A stretch of DNA of 64,000 nt from the NCBI GenBank assembly GCA_002007465.1, contig LNAC01000765.1, forward strand, positions 91,314-155,313, in the 5' to 3' direction. The DNA is from Ailurus styani. Its lineage: Eukaryota; Chordata; Mammalia; Carnivora; Ailuridae. Positions 56,308 through 64,000 of this stretch are shown here, piece after piece; the stretch's first letter is position 1; every line of letters begins with the position of its first letter. The translations under genes were made by a program, and so were the position numbers. Under the pieces are notes generated by a model that searched no databases, was not told the origin of the DNA, and saw nothing but the letters and a program-made list of their open reading frames with translations.

Positions 56308-59073
56308 AGAGAGGAGTTAAACGGTGGAGAAGTAGGGGGACCCTGGGTTTTCCTTGTCCCTCGAACACAGCTGTATTGAGGTTAGATCACTTAGAATACC
56401 CAGAAAATCAATCTGAGGATTGGAAGGATTTCCACCATTGGAGGGAGACAGTGTGACAGGAGCGAAATGTGTGGAAGTGAATTGGTGGGGAGAAAAACTG
56501 CCATGCTGCAGAGTGGGGGGAAGTCCCTTTCACTGGGAGAGTAAAGGGAGAGAAGAAATGGTTAAGAGAGTATGGCATTGGGTCCACACAAGCAGAGAAC
56601 CCTCTCAGCACCACCAACTGGTGAGTAAGGAGAAAGTGTCACAGGTTTTTTGCAAACAGTATGTACAGATCTCAAACTTAGGTTTTGGAAGTACATGACT
56701 TTTGCTGGAGCAGAGCTGTGGCTCGTGCACAAAGTGGTGTAGGGTTCTCCTGGGTTGCCCTGGGAGAGAACATTCCCCCCCTTGGAATACATTTGGAGGA
56801 GGATATATATATTGGAGGAGGAGATTATATATATATATTGCCTCTCCAAAGACAAAAGACCCTATAGGAACCAGGAAATGGCCTTTTATTGGCAGGGGAC
56901 AGAGGCCCACATAGAGGGTGGCTAACGTAGTTGATGCTTTTTACAGTGCTAAAACATACATTCTGTGCCCTGTGCAAGTATGGGACTGTTTTTCTGAGAC
57001 AAAGTACACTAGACATAGCATAGCAGGGAGCTTCTACTCCAAAGAAGCGAGCAAACCCATCTGGTACCCAGTCTTTTCAGATTTGGAGTTTTGAATCCCA
57101 GCCATGTGGCAAAGGTAAAACAAAAGAGAGCTGTGACACCAGATGCGCTGACAGCCCTCGCTTTTCTGGGAGGGCTTCCTGAATACTGTGTGTGGTGGGG
57201 GAGGGTGCAGTGAGATCTTCTGTCCAGGGACAAGAGTGGGATGGCACCATTTTCTCCTCGAGACCAATATGGTCAAACTACAGAGGACAACACAGCGGCC
57301 TGCAATAGAGGTGGGAGCTGCTTACACCAAATCCTGTCCCCCAGTGCCTGGAAAGTCCATATATACTGGAGCAGGACTGACTATGAGCCAGCGAGCGGGC
57401 CTCTTCCTCAAAAGACCAACACAGGCAGCAACCTGCATGTACCAAATCTACTGATCATACAGTGCTTCAAAGCATCACCTGCAGTTCTGGTGGAAATAGG
57501 ATCAGGCCGTATTTTTTTTCTTTTGAAATCAGGTTGTTTGTTTTTTAGTTTGTTTTTTTCATTTCCTTTTCTCTTAAAAAAAAAGAGAAGGGGAGATATC
57601 AGAAGATAAACAGAGGGAGAGGGAGCCTCCATAAGTTGGTGCCTGGAAAGTGATAACACCAGAGCACAAAAGCATCCTGTACCAGGGACGAGGCAAAAAC
57701 TTGTACAGCGGTAGTGGCCGGGAAAGGGCTTTAGAGCAGCACTCAGAGAGGATCCAGGAGATGCTGATGCATCTGTGCAAGCCCCGACTGCTTGCAATTT
57801 TAGAAGCGCAAAGGACAGAGACACGTCCAGTTCTGGGGGTCAATGTCTGGGAGAGTGGCTGTGAGTATGCACCTCAGGAGGCTGCAGTTTTCAGTTTAAC
57901 TTATACTTTTCCACACCTATATTTTTGTATAGATATATGCTTCATTGTAGTCCTTTTTTCCCTGTTTAATATTACCTTAATATATATAAAATTTTACTTT
58001 CCCTGTAATTTTGGGAAGTAGTGTCCTCTAACAAACAGAACAAAATACAACCAGGAACAACTGAAGTACCCTACTTTGCCTACACTGAAAGATTATAACC
58101 CCCCTTGCCCTCACCCCCTTTTGATTTTTTAATTTTATAAATTGTATTCTTGTGTTTCATTTTGGCTTTTTTCTTTTGGTGGTGGCTTCCGACCACTCCA
58201 GATTTTCCTAGGGTGCATCTTCCTTGGGTCGTGGTTGATATTCTGGACTCTGTGCATTCCCTCAGCCACCCCTCAATAGAATGATTAGGAGGAATTCCCA
58301 ACAAAGAAAAGGACCAAAGACAATGGCCTCTGCCACAGACCTAATGGATATGGATATAAGCAAGATGTCAGAGATAGCCTTTAGGGTAGCAATTATGAAG
58401 TCTAGATTATGAATATCTAGGCTTGAGAAAACCATTAGCAACAATGTAGACTCTCTAAGGGCAGAAATGAGATCTAATCAAGCCAAATGTAAAAATGCTA
58501 TGAATGAGATGCAGTCTAAACTGGATACTCTAACATCCAGGGTAAATGAAGCAGAAGAATGAATTAGTGATCTACAAGATAAGCTGATAAAAAGAAAGGA
58601 AGCTGAGGAGAACTGGTAATAAACAGCTAGAATCTCATGAGGACAGACATAAATCAATGATGCCATGAAACGTTCCAATGTCGGAATTACTGGGATCACT
58701 GAGGGGGTGGAGAGAGAGAGAGAGGAAGAGGAGGTATTTTTTAGCAAATCATAACTGAGAACTTCCCTAATCTGGGGAAGGAAATAAACGTTCATATCCA
58801 AGACGCAGAGAAGACCCCTCACAAGGTCAATAAAAACAGACCAACACGCTGGCATAGAATAGTAAAATGTCAGCTAAAGAAGTTATCCCAAGAGCAGTCA
58901 GAGAGGAGATTTCCTATGTACAGAGGGAGGAACATAAGAATAATGTCAGACCTGTCCAGAGACCTGGCAAGCCAGTAAGGGCTGGCAAGCCACATTCCGG
59001 GTACTAAATGAAAAGAACATCCAGCCAAGAATATTTTATCCCGCTAGGTTATCATTCAAAATGGATGGAGAGA

Positions 59074-59267
59074 GGGCGCCTGGGTGGCTCAGTGGGTTAA
59101 TGCCTCTGCTTTCGGCTCAGGTCATGATCTCAGGGTCCTGGGATCGAGGCCCGCATCGGGCTCCCTGCTCAGCGGGGAGCCTGCTTCCCCCTCTCTCTCT
59201 CTGCCTGCCTCTCTGCCTCTTAGTGATCTCTCTCCCTCTGTGAAATAAATAAATAAAATCTTTAAAA
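59074..59267 (+). mobile_element. CAN-type SINE nested in L1
   Basis: Head gggcgcctgggtggctcag, young-type body. Direct repeats aaaatggatggagaga at 59058-59073 and 59268-59283. Confidence 0.95.
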
Positions 59268-59510
59268 AAAATGGATGGAGAGACAAGGAACTTCCAGGAC
59301 CAAAAGAAACTGGAAGAATATGTGACCACCAATCCGGCCCTGCAAGAAATATTAAGGGGGATTCTATAAAAGAAAAAAGACCCCAAGAGTAATATAGACC
59401 AGAAATTGACAGAGACAATCTATGGAAACAGGGACTTCACAGGCAATATGATGGCACTGAAATCATATCCTTAAATAGTCACTCTCAATCTGAGTGGCCT
59501 AAATGTTCCC

Positions 59511-59852
59511 ATGAAACAAGGTAAGTTTGCAGATTGGATAAAAAGAGATGATCCATCCATATACTGTCTACAAAAGACTTATTTTGAACCTAAAGTTATT
59601 TCCAGATGGAAAGTGAGGGGATGGAGAAACATTTGTCATGCCAACAGACCTCCAAAGCAAGCTGGGGTAGCAATTCTCATATCAAACAAATTAGATTTTA
59701 AACTAAAGACTGTAGTAAGAAATGTAGAGGGACACTATATCATACTTAAAGGGTCTATCCAACAAGAAGATCTAACAATTGTAAATATCTGTGCCCCCAA
59801 CACGGGAGCAGCAAACTACATAAGCCAGTTCTTTTTTTTTTTTTTTTTTTAA
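59511..59852 (+). pseudogene. L1 ORF2 endonuclease fragment
   Basis: Open run reading [47 protein letters not shown] and DLTIVNICAPN. It covers the N-terminal half of the endonuclease and is cut by the SINE at 59834. The metal-binding NIYAPN-type motif has Tyr changed to Cys. Confidence 0.88.
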
Positions 59853-60034
59853 GATTTTATTTATTTGACACAGAGAGAGAGATTACAAGTAGGCAGAGAG
59901 GCAGGCAGAGAGAGAGGAGGAAACAGGCTCCCCGCTGAGCAGAGAGCCCGATGCGGGCCTCGATCCCAGGACACTGAGATCATGACCTGAGCCGAAAGCA
60001 GAGGCTTTAACCCACTGAGCCACCCAGGCGCCCG
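59834..60034 (-). mobile_element. CAN-type SINE nested in L1 ORF2, antisense
   Basis: Reversed head tgagccacccaggcgccc. Direct repeats acataagccagttctt at 59818-59833 and 60035-60050 are perfect. Confidence 0.96.
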
Positions 60035-60807
60035 ACATAAGCCAGTTCTTAACCAAAATAAAGAATCAGATCAACAATAATATATCAATAGTAGGAGATT
60101 TTAACACTCCACTCTCAGCATTCGACAGATCATCTAAACAGAAGATCAGTAAAGACACAAGAGCTTTGAATTTGAATTTCTTTTTTCCACCCTAAAATAA
60201 CAGAATACTCATTCTTCTCGAATGAACACAGAACTTTCTCCAAAATAAACCACATACTGGGTCACAAATCAGGTCTCAACCAATACCAAAAGAGTGGGAT
60301 TATTCCCTGCATGATATCAGACCACAATGCCTTGAAACTGGAACTCAACCAAAAGGAAAAGTTTGCAAGGAATTCAAACATTTGGAAGTTAAAAAGCATC
60401 CTGCTAGAGAATGACTGGATCAACCAGAAAATTAAAGACGATCTTAAACAATTCATAGAAACTAATGAGAATGAAAACACTTCAGTCCAAAACCTATGGG
60501 ATGCTGCAAAGGTGGTCCTAAGAGGGAAATAAATAGCCATCCAAGCCTCCCTCAGAAAACTAGAAAAATCCCAAATGCACAAGCTAACCTTACACCTAAA
60601 GGAGCTGGAGAAAGAACAGCAAATAAAACCTAAACCAAGCAGAAGAGTAATAATAACGTTTAGAGCACATATCAATGAAATAGAAACCAGAAAAACAGTA
60701 GAAGAGATCAATGAAACAAGGAGCTGGCTCTGTGAAATACTAAGATCAATAAACCACTGTCCAGACTTATCCAAAAGAAAAGAGAAAGGACCCAAATTAA
60801 TAAAACC

Positions 60808-61944
60808 ATGAATGAAAGGGGAGAAATCACAACTAACACAAAGAAAATAGAAGCAGTTATTAGAAATTATTATCAGCAACTATATGCCAAGAAATTAAGC
60901 AATAAGAAAGAAATGGATGTCTTCTTGGAAAGTTACAAACTACCAAGACTGAAACAGGAAGAAATAGACAATCTGAATAGACCCATAACCAGTAACGAAA
61001 TTGAAGCAGTAATCAAAAACCTCCCAAAATACAAAAGTCCAGAGCCAGATGACTTCCCAGGGGAATTCTACCAAACATTTAAAGAAGAATAATACCTAGT
61101 CTACTGAAGCTGTTTCAAAAAATAGAAACAGAAGGAAAACTTCCAAACTCATTCTTTGAGGCCAGGATTACCCTAATCCCAAACCCAGGCAAAGACACCA
61201 CCAAAAAGAACAATTACACAACATATTCCTGAAGAACATGGATACCAGAATACTTTTTCTAGCCAATAGGATTCTAGCCAATAGGATCCAACAGTACTTT
61301 AAAAGGATTATCCATTACCACCAGGTGGAATTTATTCCTGGGATGCAAGGGTGATTCAACATTCACAAATCAATCAATGTGATGGAACATATTAATAAGA
61401 GAAGAGAGAAATGATATGATCCTCTCAATTGATGCAGAAAAAGCATTTGACAAAATACAGCATCCTTTCCTGATTAAAACTCTTCAGAGTGTAGGGAAAG
61501 AGGGAACATTTCTCAATATCATAAAAACCATCTATGGAAAGCTCACAGCGATTATCATTCTCAATAGGGGAAAAGCTGAGACTGTTCCCTTAAGATCAGG
61601 AACACTGCAGGAATGCCTACTCTCACCACTATTGTTCACCATAGTACTAAAGTCCCAGCATTAGCAGTCAGACAGCAAAATGAAATAAAATGCATTTAAA
61701 TTGGCAAAGAAAAAGTCAAACTCTCCTCGCAGATGACATGATACTTCCTGTGCAAAACCCAAAAGACTCCACCCTCAAATTACTAGAACTCATACAGCAA
61801 TTCAGCAATGTGGCAGGATACAGAATCAATGCACAGAAATCAGTTGCTGTACTATACACTAACAATGTAACTCTAGAAAGAGAAATTAAGGAACTGATTC
61901 CATTCACAATAGCAACAAAAACCATAAGATACCTTGGAATATAA
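60808..61944 (+). pseudogene. L1 ORF2 reverse-transcriptase fragments
   Basis: Three open pieces in shifting frames. 60808-61092 reads [20 protein letters not shown] to [12 protein letters not shown]. 61416-61664 holds the first catalytic block [18 protein letters not shown] and [16 protein letters not shown]. 61690-61944 holds [17 protein letters not shown], the xxDD motif. Intervening frameshifts and a partial duplication (agccaatagg, 61261-61286) break the domain. Confidence 0.88.
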
Positions 61945-62343
61945 ACCTGACTAAAGAGGTAAATGATCTATACTCTAGAAACTACAAAACGTAAAAGAAA
62001 TTGAGGAAGACATGAAAACATAGAAAAACATTCCATGCTCATGGATTGGAAGAATAAACATCGTGAAAATATCTGTGTTGCCCAGAACAATCTACACATT
62101 CCCTGCCATCCTTATTAAAACACCCCTGCCGTTTTTCAAAGAGCTGGAACAAATAATCCTAAAATTTGTATGGAACCAGAAAGACCCCAAATCGCCAAAG
62201 GAAGGATGAAAAAGAAAAACAAAGCTGGGAGCATCATGTTGTCTGGCTTCAAGCTTTATTACAAAGCTGTGATCACCAAGACAGCATGATATTGGCACAA
62301 AAACAGACACATAAACCAATGGAACATAACAGAGACTCCAGAA

Positions 62344-62886
62344 ATGGACCCTCAACTCTATGGTCAACTAATCTTTGAGAAGTCAGGAAAAAATAGCCAA
62401 CGGAAAAAAGAAAGTCTCTTTAATAAGTGGTGCTCCGAAAATTGGAGAGCTACACACAGAATAATGAAACAGTACCACTCCCTTACACCACACACAAAGA
62501 TACACTCTAAATGGATAAAAGACCTCAATATTAGATGGGAATCCATCAAAATCCTAGAGGGGAACATTGGTAGTAACCTCTTCAACATCAGCCACAGTAA
62601 CTTCTTTCAAGATACGTCTCCAAAGACAAGGGAAACAAAAGCAAAAATGAACTTTAGGGACTTAATCAAGATAAAAAACATCTGCACAGCAAAGGAAATA
62701 GTCAACAAAACAAAGAGGCAACCCACAGAATGGGAAAAAATATTTGCAAATGACATTAAGGATAAAGGGCTGGTATCTAAGATCCATAAAGAACTTCTCA
62801 AACTCAGCACCCAAAAAACAAATAACCCAGTCAAAAAATGGGCAGAAGACATGAACAGACACTTCTTCAAAGAAGATATACAAATA
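62344..62886 (+). pseudogene. L1 ORF2 C-terminal fragment
   Basis: Open run of over 180 codons: KKESLFNKWCSENWRATHRI, TPHTKIHSKWIKDLNIRWES and [20 protein letters not shown]. It ends where the second L1 begins; the cysteine-bearing last part of ORF2 is absent in this window. Confidence 0.88.
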
Positions 62887-64000
62887 GGAGGTACTGGAGA
62901 GGAGGAGCAGGATGGCGGAGGAGTAGGAGACTGATTATCATCAGGTATCAGAAATTCACCCAGCTATTTACCAAACCATTCTGAACACCTACAAATTCAA
63001 CAGGAGATCGAAGAGAAGAAGAGCACCAATTCTAGGAACAGAAAATCGACCACTTTCCAGAAGGTAGGACATGCAGGGAAGTGAATCTGAAGCAATGGGA
63101 AGATAGACCCCAGGGGGGGAAGAGCTGGCTCCTAGCAAGTGAGAGAGCAACAGAGCACAAAATCAGAACTTTTAGAAGTCTCCTCCACTGAGGAACATCG
63201 CCCCAGAGGCTAAGCGGGGTGGGGGGGAGGAGCCCTCATGGGGACAGTGTGGTCTCAGGACCAACAGGGACACAAAAAGACCAAGGGTGTCTGAGAACGA
63301 CAGAGTTTCCAGATATCAGAGAGGAGAAGCCGACTAGAGAGACAGAGCCAAGTTGAGGAGGTGTCTCTGAGCTTGGTGCTACCTTAAACCATGATCCAAA
63401 GCACAGTCAGGCCACTGCTCTTTGAGCGGGGACCCCACAAGTGGCAGATCCAGAGAGACCCTCTCCTTCCTCATCCAGGAGGAGCAGCAAAGGAGCGTGC
63501 TACAGGAATCCGCTGGGTTTGGAAAACCTAAACAGGGCCTTGTGCCAGAGATAGAAACGTTCGGTCACAGGCTGAGTGAGCTCAGAGTGCGGTGCTGGAG
63601 GCCAGGAAGACAGGAGGGACTGACTGCTTTTCTCTGAGGATGCACTGAGGAGTGAGGTCCTGAGCCCTCTGCTCCAAAGGGTTGGAGATTGGGAGGCCGC
63701 CATTTTCATTCTTGTCTTCCAAAGCTGTACAGAAAGCTTTCAGGGAACAAAAGCTCCTGAGAGCGAACCCGAGCCAATTACTTAGCCTGGCCCCTGGCAA
63801 GGGTGGTGCAATTCTGCCTTGGGAAAAGACAACTGAGAATCACAAAAGTCCCCTCCCCCAGAAGATCAGCAAGAATATACAGCCAAGACCAACTTCACCG
63901 ATCACTGAGAATTGTGGAACTCCAGAGCTAGGGGAAAGCAAGATATAGAATTCATGGCTTTTTCCCCATGATCCTTTAGTCTTTCAAAGTTAAATTTTTC
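62887..64000 (+). mobile_element. 5' UTR of a second L1, running off the window
   Basis: It begins near ggaggtactggagagg, followed by gcaggatggcggaggagtag, a typical carnivore L1 5' end. The rest is GA-rich then GC-richer 5' UTR with ccgccattttcattct at about 63697. No ORF1 is reached. It looks less decayed than the L1 it interrupts, consistent with a later insertion. Confidence 0.82.

Larger units (their letters stand above)
56308..62886 (+). mobile_element. Long L1, truncated before its 3' end by another L1
   Basis: The 5' UTR starts near 56308 (gagttaaacggtggagaag) and runs about 1.95 kb. ORF1 remnants lie at 58279-59030, ORF2 endonuclease at 59511-60300, RT at 60500-61950 and the C-terminal part at 62166-62886. 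SINEs are nested at 59074-59267 and 59834-60034. The sequence then switches abruptly to another L1 5' end. Stops and frameshifts occur in both ORFs. Confidence 0.9.

Noticed and set aside
57241..58021. Several 120-140 codon open frames on both strands
   Set aside because: They lie in the GC-richer 5' UTR of the 56308 L1, where open frames arise without being L1 proteins.
60262..60879. 205-codon open frame on the minus strand
   Set aside because: It is the complement of L1 ORF2 on the + strand; the sense reading shows the known RT-region motifs.

Overview
This is a mammalian nuclear genome window. The dispersed repeats place the host in Carnivora: about thirty tRNA-derived CAN-type SINEs share the 'gcctgggtggctcag ... 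caggtcatgatc' head, and the L1 elements are carnivore-like. The dominant SINE subtype suggests a musteloid such as a mink, ferret or otter relative; that last step is inference.

The only protein-coding host gene I can support is the 3' three quarters of TUBGCP5 (gamma-tubulin complex component 5) on the + strand. Fifteen coding exons lie between 7041 and 42927. All have AG acceptors and GT donors, and together they keep one open frame of 747 codons ending in TAA at 42925-42927. The 5' exons (about 275 residues) lie left of the window. A candidate poly(A) signal is at 43125-43130. In human the next gene downstream is CYFIP1; no exon of it is recognisable in the remaining 21 kb.

Layout: 1-7040 is intron filled by an antisense L1 (424-6410), itself hit by L1 and SINE insertions, one of which carries a 3'-transduction signature. 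7041-7876 holds two exons. 8476-14160 is a near full-length antisense L1. 15350-22375 holds six exons with SINE clusters between them. 22376-28852 is a long intron with a SINE, MIR fragments, a tRNA-Glu-like fragment and old L1. 28853-31986 holds five exons. 31987-41158 is an intron containing a near full-length sense L1 (32056-38420) and nested L1 3' ends. 41159-42927 holds the last two exons. 43150-64000 is intergenic: a mosaic antisense L1 (43321-46835), old L1 sequence, LTR-like remnants, a sense L1 (56308-62886) and the 5' end of another L1 running off the right edge.

Roughly half or more of the window is L1. No L1 here has intact ORFs. Three single N bases (17074, 40656, 42064) mark assembly joins; two are flanked by near-identical duplicated sequence and one of these truncates a copy of a coding exon. 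I found no CRISPR array, operon, toxin system or other new multi-gene system. The items worth a second look are assembly artefacts, transposon insertion histories and a possible 3' transduction.
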